The notes: generated by a model from the letters alone, not told the origin. Counted from the stretch's first letter, positions 9,486 to 17,673 are shown. The stretch is DNA of 45,714 nt from Staphylococcus xylosus NJ (GCF_000338275.1 NZ_ANMR01000021.1:1-45714); one strand, 5' to 3'. Numbers and translations are program-made.

Positions 9486-9529
9486 AATGGACTCTTTTTT
9501 AAAGCGAAAACTTAAAAAAAGAGTCCATT
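9486..9529. terminator. Bidirectional terminator between convergent genes
   Basis: A 15-bp stem AATGGACTCTTTTTT/AAAAAAGAGTCCATT. T- and A-runs in the arms let it act in both directions between the reductase (plus) and the azoreductase (minus). Confidence 0.85.
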
Positions 9530-9568
9530 ATTTCTTCATATAAAAGCTTAGTCTATTAATATTTTTTA

Positions 9569-10210
9569 TTATAAATCATAAAAAGCTGTAAAATTTTGAT
9601 CTAAGTTGGTTTCAGCATTTTGTAAAACAGTCGATTCAGGCAATATTGCTGTTCCTTGAGCGCGAACAATATAAAAATCATCAAATGCCATAATATCTGT
9701 AAACATGGCTTGTAGATATTGATAAGAAAATTCTAAAGGTTTATAACGATCGTCGTTTGTATAAATTGAGCCACTAGCTTGTAAATATAGAGCTTTATAG
9801 TTATCGGTCATCAAGCCGACTGAACCATCAGAGGTATATTTAAATGTTTGGCGTGCAATCATAATATTGTCTATATAATCTTTCAAACGAGACGTAATAT
9901 TAAAATTGTGAAGCGGCGAAATAATCACTATTCTATGATGTAACTTAAATTGTGAAAGTAAAGATGATGTCATATCAGATATTTGTTGTTCTTCTATTGT
10001 CAGTGATTCGTTTTCACGTTGCTTGTTCCAAATATTTAACAACTGTGTAGATTCTAGACGAGGTAAATTAATTTCGTATAGATTTAATATTTCTGGTATT
10101 TCATTTGGAAAAGTCTCTTTATATTTTGTTAAAAATATATGTTGTAGTTTGTAAGAAAAATTATCTTTATTTTCGAAATTAGGATGAGCGTTAATTATTA
10201 AAGTTTTCAT
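9569..10210 (-). CDS. FMN-dependent NADH:quinone oxidoreductase / azoreductase-like (AzoR/AcpD fold)
   Basis: 213 aa, flavodoxin-like fold. It starts MKTLIINAHPNFENKDNFSY, the NAHP-type FMN phosphate loop. It continues with RIVIISPLHNFNITSRLKDYIDNIMIARQTFKY, the conserved P-x-HNFNIPS-x-LK-x-YID block of AzoR-type dimeric azoreductases and quinone reductases, which use NADH to reduce azo dyes and quinones. ASGSIY at about residue 146 is the second FMN loop. It is divergently transcribed from a WYL regulator across 80 bp, which suggests that regulator controls it. Confidence 0.85.
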   Translation of the reverse strand: MKTLIINAHPNFENKDNFSYKLQHIFLTKYKETFPNEIPEILNLYEINLPRLESTQLLNIWNKQRENESLTIEEQQISDMTSSLLSQFKLHHRIVIISPLHNFNITSRLKDYIDNIMIARQTFKYTSDGSVGLMTDNYKALYLQASGSIYTNDDRYKPLEFSYQYLQAMFTDIMAFDDFYIVRAQGTAILPESTVLQNAETNLDQNFTAFYDL

Positions 10211-10290
10211 AGTACATACTCCTTAGTTATTTGATAAGATAAGTATAAAATTTAAAGGTGTCTAAATACGGCACCATTGAAGGAGGTATT

Positions 10291-11223
10291 ATGAAAAAAT
10301 CTGAAAGACTTAATCAAGAACTCATTTTCTTAAGTAATAAATCTACTTTTCATTTAAAAGATATTATGCAGGCTTTTAATATTTCTAAAAGAACTGCACT
10401 TAGAGATATTCAAGAACTTGAAACAATGGGTTTGGCACTTTATGTAGAAAATGGCCGATATGGCGGTTATAAATTAATTTCTCAAAATTTATTAACACCT
10501 ATTTATTTTAATAATAATGAAATTTTGGCTATATTTTTTGCGCTTAAAGCTTTAGATATATTATCTACGACCCCCTTTGAAAAATCTTATAAGCAAATAA
10601 AAGAAAAATTATTTGCTAGTCTACCCGATCAAAAGCAAAATGATATTGCCAAAGTATTAAAATATATTCATTATTACAATGTAGCACCAATTAATAACTC
10701 AGTTTATTTAGATCAAATATTAACATCGATTATGAATGAGAATAGTGTCTATATTACTTATACGCAATATAAATACGAAGAAACAGAACTTCAAATTTAT
10801 GATTTGTTTTATAGAAATGGGATATGGTTCTGTAGTGCTTATGACCTAAATAAACATGTCTGGGGTACATATCGTTGTGATTATATCGTGGATTTAGAGA
10901 CTAATGAAGATGGAGACACGTTTTCTAGACAAAAATTAGAGGAGATTAAGCAACATCACGAAGAAACATTTAATGACATACCGTTCAAATGCAAATTAAC
11001 GACTTTTGGAATAGAACTATTTTTGAAGAAAAACTACCCGAATATGAAATTGGAATATATTGAAAATACCCCTTACATTGTAGGTGGATACAATAATGAA
11101 GAATTGGGTTATATGACTGATTACTTAATTTCACTAGGGGAACATGTGGAGATTGTTTATCCGGAGCAACTCAAACGAAATTATATAACGAAGTTAAATA
11201 ATATTTTAAAGAAATATGAATAA
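10291..11223 (+). CDS. HTH/WYL-domain transcriptional regulator (YafY/DeoR-like)
   Basis: Start at ATG 10291 with a perfect AGGAGG seven bases upstream gives 310 aa. Residues about 1-60 form a winged helix-turn-helix (FHLKDIMQAFNISKRTALRDIQELETMG), followed by YVENGRYGGYKL. The middle and C-terminal parts carry a WYL-like ligand-sensing module (VYITYTQYKYEETELQIYDLFYRNGIWFCSAYD, about residues 150-190) and a C-terminal extension. Proteins of this type usually repress or activate a neighbouring divergent gene, here the azoreductase. The effector is unknown. Translation ends at 11223 and the next 480 bp are non-coding. Confidence 0.82.
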   Translation: MKKSERLNQELIFLSNKSTFHLKDIMQAFNISKRTALRDIQELETMGLALYVENGRYGGYKLISQNLLTPIYFNNNEILAIFFALKALDILSTTPFEKSYKQIKEKLFASLPDQKQNDIAKVLKYIHYYNVAPINNSVYLDQILTSIMNENSVYITYTQYKYEETELQIYDLFYRNGIWFCSAYDLNKHVWGTYRCDYIVDLETNEDGDTFSRQKLEEIKQHHEETFNDIPFKCKLTTFGIELFLKKNYPNMKLEYIENTPYIVGGYNNEELGYMTDYLISLGEHVEIVYPEQLKRNYITKLNNILKKYE

Positions 11224-11307
11224 TCAAATGTGTATGCTATTAAGATAGCTCATATAAGTAATAGAATAAACAGTGATTATAACATGCCGTTATGTATGAA
11301 GAGAAGC

Positions 11308-11480
11308 GAGGTGATGAAATTATTACCTCACTGCCAAACTGTCGACAAATTCTCCAACTTTGTTAGCTGTTTTTTGTGCATGCTTTCCGCGGTCACTGAC
11401 TCAGTCTGTAGTCTTCTGCTAGTGCTCTTCCCGCAAGACTCGCCCAAATCACTGCTAATATTACACTGGCAAGACCATAA
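11308..11480. other. GC-rich, hairpin-dense intergenic element
   Basis: Within AT-rich surroundings this segment is close to half G+C. It contains an 8-bp hairpin (GAGGTGAT/ATTACCTC, 11308-11330) and a terminator-like stretch 11338-11375 resembling the hxlB terminator at 29288. It also has a GC-rich stretch that on the minus strand reads GAGTCTTGCGGGAAGAGCA ... ACCGCGGAAAGCATGC. This resembles the GCGGGA ... CGGAAAGC intergenic repeats I recall from Bacillaceae and staphylococci. No supported protein is encoded on either strand. Confidence 0.45.
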
Positions 11481-11509
11481 TATTAAATTAAAAGGTGGCG
11501 GTGTTTATC

Positions 11510-11578
11510 ATGTTGAATAAATCAATTGATAAAAGAGCTAACTTTGGTATGAAAGAACACTGCTATTTAAAAAAATAA
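11510..11578 (+). CDS. Very small ORF (22 aa), doubtful
   Basis: ATG at 11510 follows AAAGGTGGCGG and encodes MLNKSIDKRANFGMKEHCYL plus two lysines. It is immediately followed by two strong hairpins. A reasonable ribosome binding site and the tail structure hint at a small peptide or a dual-function RNA, but there is no family match I recognise. Confidence 0.2.
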   Translation: MLNKSIDKRANFGMKEHCYLKK

Positions 11579-11593
11579 CTATACAAATATTAA

Positions 11594-11643
11594 ATAGACA
11601 AACCTTAGGGGAGCTAGGCACTGAATCCCTAAAGTTTGTCTAT
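11594..11643 (+). other. Long RNA hairpin
   Basis: ATAGACAAACcTTAGGGA pairs with TCCCTAAaGTTTGTCTAT, about 17 bp with one mismatch and a roughly 14-base loop. There is no T-run directly after it, so it is not itself a classic terminator. It lies 10 bases before the terminator at 11654. Confidence 0.6.
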
Positions 11644-11653
11644 CTTCTGGAAG

Positions 11654-11677
11654 GGAGGTAATGACCTTATTACTTCC
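11654..11677 (+). terminator. Rho-independent terminator
   Basis: GGAGGTAAT/ATTACTTCC with one G-U pair, followed by TTTTTTATTAT. It ends whatever is transcribed rightward from the 11230-11650 region and faces the MFS gene. Confidence 0.75.
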
Positions 11678-11702
11678 TTTTTTATTATAATTTTAGAACA
11701 TA

Positions 11703-12878
11703 TTAATACGGCTGACGAGCACGTTGTTTACCATGCATAAAGTAATAAAGTACTATCGAAACAATTACTAAAATTGACATAGTTAAGTATAGGTTTCGAT
11801 ATCCAATCAATGGAATGACAACTCCTAGCACAAATGGGCCAATGCCTGCGCCGAAATCTGCAAACATATAAAACGTAGATGTAGCTAAGCCGATTTTATC
11901 TGTAGGTGATTGTTGAATAGCAATGGCTTGGGCAGTAGGTATTATCGTACCATAGCCGATTCCGATAAACACTGCAGCAATGAGTAATGAAATACTTGTG
12001 TGGGTTAAACTTAATAATATTAGACCGATAATAAAGCTGATTAACACAGGGTACATGACCTTATTTTCACCGTAGTTATCGTAAATCTTACCTGTAAATG
12101 GCCGAGTTACAAAGGTACTCACTGCATAAACAATAAAAAAGAAACTTGATGCTGTAGCAAGATTGATTTGTTCTGTGTAAACTGTTAAGAATGATAATAC
12201 ACTTGAATAAGCAATACCTACGAAAATAATAACAAATGAAATTGGTAGGGCTTCTTTTTGAATATATGCAGCTATGCCTGTGATTTTCTCAGTATTAGAT
12301 GTTTGTACAGATACTTTTGGTAATCCTTTGATCAATAAAGACACAATTAAAGCGGCGATAATAACGATAAGACTAACTATAAAGATAGATTGGAAACCAA
12401 ATTGTTGATTTAATATTATGCCGCAAAATGGTCCAATCGCGGATGCAGTTGTTACACTAAGTGCATAATAACCAATGCCTTCACCTTTGCGTTTTTCTGG
12501 AATAATTCTTGATGAAATCGTACCGGTTGCAGTTGAAGATAGCCCAAAGGCAATTCCATGTAACAGTCGTACAATCATTAGAATTAACAAGCTGTGAATT
12601 GCGAAATACAAGCCAACTGTTATGATAGAAAAGATAATACCAAAGAGCAGAACTTTTTTAGGTTGCAAATTGTCAATCACACGTCCAGAAGCCAAACGTC
12701 CGAATAGCATGCCGATAATAAATATGCCTGCCGCTAATCCTCCCATACTTTCTGAAGCGTGATATTTATCAATAGTAAATATAGTGACTGTAACGATTAA
12801 TGTATAATGAATCAAATACATTAAAAAATTTACAATTGTAACGGAGATAAAATCTTTTGACCAGAGTTTATCATACAT
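11703..12878 (-). CDS. MFS transporter (DHA1-like, 12 TM)
   Basis: A 391-aa major facilitator with alternating hydrophobic helices throughout. GRLASGRVIDNLQPKKVL at about residues 60-77 is the MFS motif A between TM2 and TM3, and RLLHGIAFGLSSTATGTISSRIIP is the TM4-5 region typical of drug:H+ antiporters. It resembles sugar or multidrug exporters, and the substrate is unknown. The start ATG is preceded by AAGGACGG. It is divergent from a LysR regulator, the usual arrangement for LysR control of an efflux pump. Confidence 0.82.
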   Translation of the reverse strand: MYDKLWSKDFISVTIVNFLMYLIHYTLIVTVTIFTIDKYHASESMGGLAAGIFIIGMLFGRLASGRVIDNLQPKKVLLFGIIFSIITVGLYFAIHSLLILMIVRLLHGIAFGLSSTATGTISSRIIPEKRKGEGIGYYALSVTTASAIGPFCGIILNQQFGFQSIFIVSLIVIIAALIVSLLIKGLPKVSVQTSNTEKITGIAAYIQKEALPISFVIIFVGIAYSSVLSFLTVYTEQINLATASSFFFIVYAVSTFVTRPFTGKIYDNYGENKVMYPVLISFIIGLILLSLTHTSISLLIAAVFIGIGYGTIIPTAQAIAIQQSPTDKIGLATSTFYMFADFGAGIGPFVLGVVIPLIGYRNLYLTMSILVIVSIVLYYFMHGKQRARQPY

Positions 12879-12968
12879 ACGAAGACCGTCCTTTAATTAA
12901 TTTTTCATGCACTATATATTATAATGATTAATGTATGCTAATGTAAAATTAGAATTTTTGATATTTAT

Positions 12969-12983
12969 ATAAGTATTGCTTAT
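12969..12983. promoter_or_regulatory. Candidate LysR-type operator
   Basis: ATAAG-tattg-CTTAT is a perfect 5-bp dyad with a 5-base centre, a T-N11-A type LysR box. It lies in the 122-bp gap between the divergent MFS and LysR genes, 18 bp upstream of the LysR start. Confidence 0.45.
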
Positions 12984-13000
12984 GTAAAAGGGGTGAGATA

Positions 13001-13891
13001 ATGAACTTTGAACAATTAACTTATATTCAAAAAATATATGAAACAGAATCAATCGTTAAAGCAGCAGATATTATGCATATCAGTCAATCTGCGATGAGTC
13101 AGTCAATCGCAAACCTAGAATCAGAAGTAGGGTATAAAATATTTAATCGCTCACGTAAAGGGACTTTGCCAACTGAAGTTGGGAAGAAACTGATTCCGCT
13201 AATGATTAATATTATTGAAGCGCGTAGTGAATTATTATCTGAGGTAGACGCGTTGCATTCTAATATCGAGGGTTCATTAACAATTGCAACGATTCCTACA
13301 CTATTCAATAAAATTATTCCTAAAGCATTATCTGCGTTTAAGAGAGATTACCCACATATTGAAGTGGAAGTAATCGAAAGTGATAGAGATGAAATTTTAA
13401 AAATGGTTGAAGCTCAGGTAGTTGATATAGGATTGATTGGCAAAGCTGAAAATGAACAGTTTGGGCAGCACATTGTAGCGCATTCATTGAATATTGCTAC
13501 AGATTTTAGGTTGATTGTGCCTAAAAAATCAAAATTATCATTGCAAAACACGGTAGAGATGAAAGCGATTAGTGAATATCCTTTTGTTTTGTACGATCGC
13601 AATTTCTATCATCACAATTTCAAGCAATTTGAAGATGACAATGGGCCATTGAAAATTGTGTTCCGTACTAATAATCCAAGTGTGTTAATTAAAACTGTGT
13701 CAGAGGGTTTAGGGATAAGTATTGTATCAAGTTTGATGCTGGAAGATGATCCGTTTATATTGAATGGCTTGATAGAAATGTTACCTATTGGGGCGCCGTT
13801 CGATTATTATATTTATTTTACGGCACTTACACAATCAGATAGAACTAATGAACAAACAATAAAGACGTTTATAGAATACTTAAGAAACTGA
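13001..13891 (+). CDS. LysR-family transcriptional regulator
   Basis: 296 aa. The N-terminal winged HTH (residues about 1-60) reads MNFEQLTYIQKIYETESIVK then AADIMHISQSAMSQSIANLE, the standard LysR DNA-binding domain. From about residue 90 (GSLTIATIPTL...) follows the type-2 periplasmic-binding-like effector domain, with VEVIESDRDEI and VDIGLIG as expected. GGGTGAGAT precedes the ATG. It is divergent from the MFS transporter and likely regulates it. Confidence 0.9.
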   Translation: MNFEQLTYIQKIYETESIVKAADIMHISQSAMSQSIANLESEVGYKIFNRSRKGTLPTEVGKKLIPLMINIIEARSELLSEVDALHSNIEGSLTIATIPTLFNKIIPKALSAFKRDYPHIEVEVIESDRDEILKMVEAQVVDIGLIGKAENEQFGQHIVAHSLNIATDFRLIVPKKSKLSLQNTVEMKAISEYPFVLYDRNFYHHNFKQFEDDNGPLKIVFRTNNPSVLIKTVSEGLGISIVSSLMLEDDPFILNGLIEMLPIGAPFDYYIYFTALTQSDRTNEQTIKTFIEYLRN

Positions 13892-13907
13892 TTAATCGCA
13901 AAAATAA

Positions 13908-13951
13908 AGCAGAACCTATAGGGCGACATTGAAGTCCTTATAGGCTCTGCT
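13908..13951. terminator. Bidirectional terminator between LysR and FusB-family genes
   Basis: AGCAGAaCCTATA pairs with TATAGGcTCTGCT and is followed by TTTTT. It sits between convergent genes. Confidence 0.85.
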
Positions 13952-13957
13952 TTTTAA

Positions 13958-14599
13958 TTATTGTATTTTATTGAGAAAATGATAAAAGTAGGATAAATCA
14001 GAGATTTGTTGATTACAAACCGTACTATCGAAGCAGATATAATCCCCTTTTTTAGTGTATTGTCCATCACTAGTGGTGCGTGTTTTTCTCATGAATAAGG
14101 TGACACGAGACTCCTTATTACAAATTGAACAAAAGCCTTTAACTGTTTGGTTTGAAATATCCCCATAAAAGCCATCTAAATTTCCAAAATCATTATAATA
14201 GATTATATATTTTTTATTGGAAGCAACATTGTTCCAACCAATAAATGTACTTTCTAATAGTACTTCATTACTGATAAGTGGTGTTTTCAATTTCTTTACT
14301 TTTCTAAAAACTTTATCTACTTGTTTTTTAGAAGGATGCTCGAAAGGCAACACATAACCTTGAAGTGTACTTAAGATTTTTTCAGCTTGCATTTTTGATA
14401 ATTGATAATTCATCAACTTTTCAATTTCTAATTGAATAGAAGGATCTACTCTTTGAAACGTATTGAGAATTTGTTCACGTGTAGTCTCTTGGATAGAAGC
14501 GATAGTATTAATGTCATTAACTGAATTATACACATTGATTAAATGCGCGATACGTTCTTTTATATAATTAAATTGATAAGGGTATAGTTGTTTTTCCAT
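13958..14599 (-). CDS. FusB-family ribosome-rescue protein (fusidic acid resistance)
   Basis: 213 aa, the length of FusB/FusC/FusD/FusF proteins. The N-terminal helical bundle (residues about 1-80) is followed by KVFRKVKKLKTP and the C-terminal domain FIGWNNVASNKKYIIYY...GFYGDISNQTVKGFCSICNK. The four zinc-binding cysteines are at residues 157, 160, 189 and 195. FusB proteins bind EF-G on the ribosome and drive its release, relieving fusidic acid inhibition. The chromosomal, non-mobile context matches the intrinsic fusD of S. saprophyticus or fusF of S. cohnii; I cannot decide between them. It is preceded by a promoter, a leader peptide and competing stems that look like a translational attenuator. 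The ribosome binding site GAGAGG lies within one of these stems. Confidence 0.93.
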   Translation of the reverse strand: MEKQLYPYQFNYIKERIAHLINVYNSVNDINTIASIQETTREQILNTFQRVDPSIQLEIEKLMNYQLSKMQAEKILSTLQGYVLPFEHPSKKQVDKVFRKVKKLKTPLISNEVLLESTFIGWNNVASNKKYIIYYNDFGNLDGFYGDISNQTVKGFCSICNKESRVTLFMRKTRTTSDGQYTKKGDYICFDSTVCNQQISDLSYFYHFLNKIQ

Positions 14600-14610
14600 A
14601 ATTTGATATT

Positions 14611-14705
14611 CCTCTCACATTTTAATAACTGCATGCATAAGATAGATGCCCTGTGAAAAGAAAAAATTCTACAAAGCATCGACTAATTTAATCGGGAACT
14701 TTGTA
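14611..14705 (-). promoter_or_regulatory. Four-arm translational attenuator of the FusB-family gene
   Basis: Three stems can be drawn on the minus strand. Stem 1:2 is TACAAAG (14699-14705, inside the leader ORF) with CTTTGTA (14670-14676). Stem 2:3 is GATGCTTTGT (14671-14680) with ACAGGGCATC (14645-14654), 10 bp with two G-U pairs. Stem 3:4 is CTTTTCACA (14652-14660) with TGTGAGAGG (14611-14619), 9 bp with two G-U pairs, covering the GAGAGG ribosome binding site. Neighbouring stems share bases and exclude each other. This is the layout of ermC-type attenuators: 1:2 plus 3:4 closes translation, and 2:3 opens it. As far as I recall, plasmid fusB is also regulated by attenuation. Confidence 0.7.
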
Positions 14706-14733
14706 TTAACAATGTAGCATTTGTTTGCAACAT
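14683..14733 (-). CDS. Leader peptide (16 aa) upstream of FusB-family gene
   Basis: ATG at 14731-14733 with GGAGATGG four bases upstream encodes MLQTNATLLIQSSRLN and ends at TAG 14683-14685. Its second half overlaps arm 1 of the attenuator. It lies between a clear promoter and the resistance gene, which is what a stalling leader requires. Confidence 0.65.
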   Translation of the reverse strand: MLQTNATLLIQSSRLN

Positions 14734-14764
14734 ATTACCATCTCCATAAATACTTAATAAATAA

Positions 14765-14793
14765 CTTATACCAACATATGACATGTGTGTCAA
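14765..14793 (-). promoter_or_regulatory. Promoter of the FusB-family transcript
   Basis: On the minus strand TTGACA (14788-14793), then 17 bases, then TATAAG (14765-14770). This is a near-consensus sigma-A promoter. It places transcription start about 20 bases before the leader ATG. Confidence 0.75.
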
Positions 14794-15038
14794 ATATTGG
14801 AAATTCTCACCATTTACTAGACAAATTTTTTATTAAATAGAGATATAACAACTAGAAATAGTGAAAATGTAATGGCTAAATAGTAGACATTAGCGATTTA
14901 CACTGCTAAAATTCAAAGCAAATGTTCACTCAAAGTATACAAAAAAGCGTTTTTATAGTATAATATTGTTGAAAATACGAGTATTGTACACTGGGAAAAT
15001 ACATTACGATTTCTGTAATATACAAGGGAGATATAAAT

Positions 15039-16001
15039 ATGAAAAAAATTATTATTACTGGTGCATTAGGACAAATAGGAACTGAGTTAGTAGTGAAGTG
15101 TAGAACATTATATGGGAATGATAATGTTTTAGCTACTGATATTAAAGAGCCAGAAGCTGATTCTGCAATTGCAAATGGTCCATTTGCAATATTGGATGTG
15201 ACTGATAAAGCACGTATGAATGAACTTGTTGAATCATTTAAGCCAGACACGATTATGCATATGGCTGCTTTATTATCAGCTACTGCTGAAAAAAATCCTT
15301 TGTTTGCATGGGATTTAAATATGGGCGGATTAATGAATGCTTTAGAGGTTGCACGTGAACATGATTTATTATTCTTCACACCAAGTTCTATTGGTGCGTT
15401 CGGTCCATCAACACCTAAAGTTAATACACCACAAGTAACGATTCAGCGCCCAACTTCAATGTATGGCGTGAACAAAGTTGCAGGTGAATTGTTATGTCAG
15501 TATTACTTTGAAAAGTTTGGTGTTGATACACGTAGTGTAAGATTCCCAGGTTTAATTTCACATATTAAAGAGCCTGGTGGCGGTACAACTGACTATGCAG
15601 TCGATATTTATTTTAAAGCTGTAAGAGAAGGACATTATTCAAGCTTTATTGAAAAAGGCACATTTATGGATATGATGTATATGGAAGATGCGATCGACGC
15701 CATTATCCAACTTATGGAAGCAGACGGAGTTAAATTAATAAACCGTAATGCTTATAATTTAAGTGCGATGAGTATTGAACCAGAAATGGTTAAAGCAGCA
15801 ATTCAAGAATATTATCCAGACTTTAAATTAGACTATGATGTAGACCCAGTGAGACAATCAATTGCTAATAGTTGGCCAGATAGTATTGATGTAAGTTGTG
15901 CAAGAGCAGAATGGGGCTTTGATCCACAATATGATTTAAACAAAATGACTAAAGTGATGTTAGATGCTATCGAAGGTAAAGAAACAGCTGCAGTAAGATA
16001 A
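15039..16001 (+). CDS. tdh: NAD-dependent epimerase/dehydratase, L-threonine dehydrogenase-like
   Basis: 320 aa, extended short-chain dehydrogenase. The NAD-binding motif GALGQIG is at residues 8-14, the catalytic Tyr-x3-Lys is in [11 protein letters not shown] (about residues 144-154), and [12 protein letters not shown] is the active-site serine region. The pattern matches the UDP-galactose-4-epimerase-like threonine dehydrogenases of bacteria, which oxidise L-threonine to 2-amino-3-ketobutyrate. It precedes ilvE, the same order as I recall in S. aureus. Start at ATG 15039 with AAGGGAGAT upstream. Function in staphylococci is inferred from family. Confidence 0.85.
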   Translation: MKKIIITGALGQIGTELVVKCRTLYGNDNVLATDIKEPEADSAIANGPFAILDVTDKARMNELVESFKPDTIMHMAALLSATAEKNPLFAWDLNMGGLMNALEVAREHDLLFFTPSSIGAFGPSTPKVNTPQVTIQRPTSMYGVNKVAGELLCQYYFEKFGVDTRSVRFPGLISHIKEPGGGTTDYAVDIYFKAVREGHYSSFIEKGTFMDMMYMEDAIDAIIQLMEADGVKLINRNAYNLSAMSIEPEMVKAAIQEYYPDFKLDYDVDPVRQSIANSWPDSIDVSCARAEWGFDPQYDLNKMTKVMLDAIEGKETAAVR

Positions 16002-16040
16002 AATAAGATCAGCTGCTATTCAATAGAATTTAAAAACTCA

Positions 16041-16080
16041 AACAGCAATAATGATAATTAAAAATGGAGTATTTGCTGTT
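16041..16080 (+). terminator. Hairpin after tdh
   Basis: AACAGCAA pairs perfectly with TTGCTGTT across a 24-base AT-rich loop, 40 bases after the stop codon. There is no clean T-run, so it is a weaker candidate than the one at 16138. Confidence 0.45.
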
Positions 16081-16137
16081 ATAAATTAAAACTAAATACT
16101 ATGTATTTTCGTCTGTTAAGTGATAGAAAGTCTAATG

Positions 16138-16187
16138 TGGCGTAGATATGTTGTTAAAATTTTGAATTTGATAACATGTTTACGCTA
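16138..16187 (+). terminator. Strong hairpin with T-run in the tdh-ilvE gap
   Basis: An 18-base stem including five G-U pairs (TGGCGTAGATATGTTGTT with GATAACATGTTTACGCTA), followed by TTTTTATT. It ends rightward transcription well before the ilvE promoter. Confidence 0.7.
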
Positions 16188-16218
16188 TTTTTATTAATAA
16201 ATATATTAAGATAAGCGG

Positions 16219-16232
16219 GAATGGATCCATTC
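16219..16232. repeat. 14-bp perfect palindrome in the ilvE upstream region
   Basis: GAATGGATCCATTC is a perfect inverted repeat with no loop. It lies 290 bases upstream of ilvE and 200 upstream of the CodY box. It could be a protein-binding site; no specific protein is suggested. Confidence 0.4.
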
Positions 16233-16422
16233 TAAAACACCATTTTTTAAAGTACTATTATCAATGATGAAAATTAATGCTAATTATCCATAAACTTTAA
16301 ATCATGTATATTTATTATTTGAATTTTTTAATTTTTCGTTGCTATAACTAGAGGTTAAATACAACGGAAACAGCGTATGAAAATTGATTTCTGTTCCTCT
16401 CCCTTATTATTTCTTTATTTTA

Positions 16423-16437
16423 AATTTTTTGAAAATT
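16423..16437 (+). promoter_or_regulatory. CodY box upstream of ilvE
   Basis: AATTTTTTGAAAATT matches the CodY consensus AATTTTCWGAAAATT at 14 of 15 positions. It abuts the -35 element at 16439. CodY binding here would block RNA polymerase when branched-chain amino acids and GTP are high. Confidence 0.7.
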
Positions 16438-16438
16438 A

Positions 16439-16467
16439 TTGAACAGCACTCGTTGGATTGATATAAT
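16439..16467 (+). promoter_or_regulatory. ilvE promoter
   Basis: TTGAAC (16439-16444), a 17-base spacer and TATAAT (16462-16467). Transcription would start near 16474, giving a leader of about 35 bases. This is too short for a T-box riboswitch. Confidence 0.75.
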
Positions 16468-16508
16468 TTAATGTAATACTCAAAGAAATACCATTAGGAG
16501 GAAAAATC

Positions 16509-17585
16509 ATGTCAGAAAAAATTGAATTTGTACAACGAGAAACACTTAAAGAAAAACCGGATCCAAGCGATTTAGGTTTTGGGAAATATTTCACAGATTA
16601 TATGTTAAGTTTCGACTACGATATTGATCAAGGATGGCATGATTTAAAGATTGTGCCTTATGGACCAATTGAACTCTCTCCGGCAGCACAAGCCTTACAT
16701 TACGGTCAAGCAGTATTTGAAGGTTTGAAAGCTTACAAGCATGACGGTGAGGTAGATTTATTCCGTCCCTCTGAGAACTTTAAACGTATTAATAATTCAT
16801 TGGCACGATTAGATATGCCGAAAGTTGATGAAGAGGCAGTGTTAGAAGGTTTAAAGCAATTAGTAGATATAGAACGTGATTGGGTACCAGAAGGTGAAGG
16901 TCAATCGTTATACATACGTCCATATGTTTTCGCCACAGAAGGTATTTTAGGCGTACGTCCTTCTTATTCATATAAATTATTAATTATTTTGTCACCATCA
17001 GGTTCATATTATGGTGGGGAGTCGTTAAGCCCAACAAAAATTTATGTAGAAGATGAATATGTGCGTGCTGTTCGTGGCGGTGTAGGTCATGCAAAAGTTG
17101 CAGGTAACTATGCTGCTAGCCTATTAGCACAAACGAATGCATCAGCACAAGGTTATGATCAAGTATTGTGGTTAGATGGCGTTGAACAAAAATATGTAGA
17201 AGAAGTTGGTAGTATGAATATCTTCTTCGTAGAAAATGGTAAACTTGTAACGCCAGAACTAAATGGTAGTATTTTACCAGGTATTACACGTAAAACTGTG
17301 ATTGAATTAGCGCAAAATTTAGGCTATGAAGTGGAAGAACGTCGAGTATCTATCGACGAACTTATTGAAGCACACAATAAAGGTGAATTAACAGAAGTAT
17401 TTGGTACAGGTACAGCAGCAGTTATCTCTCCGGTAGGTCAGTTGAAATATGGTGAAACTGAGATCGTTATTAATAATAATGAAACAGGGGAAGTTACTCA
17501 AAACTTATACGATAATTATACTGGCATTCAAAGTGGTAAACTTGAAGATCCACAAGGCTGGAGAGTCGTTGTACCAAGATATTAA
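16509..17585 (+). CDS. ilvE: Branched-chain amino acid aminotransferase
   Basis: 358 aa, class IV PLP aminotransferase. It interconverts Leu/Ile/Val with their 2-oxo acids using glutamate/2-oxoglutarate. It supports amino acid synthesis and the branched-chain fatty acid precursors of staphylococcal membranes. The PLP-binding lysine is K196 in [27 protein letters not shown] and [11 protein letters not shown] are further family motifs. Length fits the eukaryote-like BCAT type found in Firmicutes. AGGAGG lies upstream of the ATG. It is monocistronic, with a CodY box and promoter in front and a strong terminator behind. Confidence 0.95.
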   Translation: MSEKIEFVQRETLKEKPDPSDLGFGKYFTDYMLSFDYDIDQGWHDLKIVPYGPIELSPAAQALHYGQAVFEGLKAYKHDGEVDLFRPSENFKRINNSLARLDMPKVDEEAVLEGLKQLVDIERDWVPEGEGQSLYIRPYVFATEGILGVRPSYSYKLLIILSPSGSYYGGESLSPTKIYVEDEYVRAVRGGVGHAKVAGNYAASLLAQTNASAQGYDQVLWLDGVEQKYVEEVGSMNIFFVENGKLVTPELNGSILPGITRKTVIELAQNLGYEVEERRVSIDELIEAHNKGELTEVFGTGTAAVISPVGQLKYGETEIVINNNETGEVTQNLYDNYTGIQSGKLEDPQGWRVVVPRY

Positions 17586-17639
17586 CACACACAATAATCT
17601 AAATTATGTGAGTAAATTTTAATAACTAATATAATATGT

Positions 17640-17673
17640 GAGGCTGAGACATATCAATGTATGTCTCAGCCTC
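17640..17673 (+). terminator. Terminator after ilvE
   Basis: GAGGCTGAGACATA/TATGTCTCAGCCTC, a 14-bp perfect stem with a 6-base loop, followed by ATTTT. Confidence 0.85.

Noticed and set aside
11230..11520. 96-codon open frame after the WYL gene
   Set aside because: Composition is erratic (Cys-rich, mixed), it spans several hairpins and a GC-rich non-coding element, and it has no ribosome binding site at its start.
16010..16500. T-box or other riboswitch in the long ilvE upstream region
   Set aside because: No AGGGTGGNACCGCG-type T-box motif is present, and the clear promoter at 16439-16467 leaves a leader of only about 35 bases.
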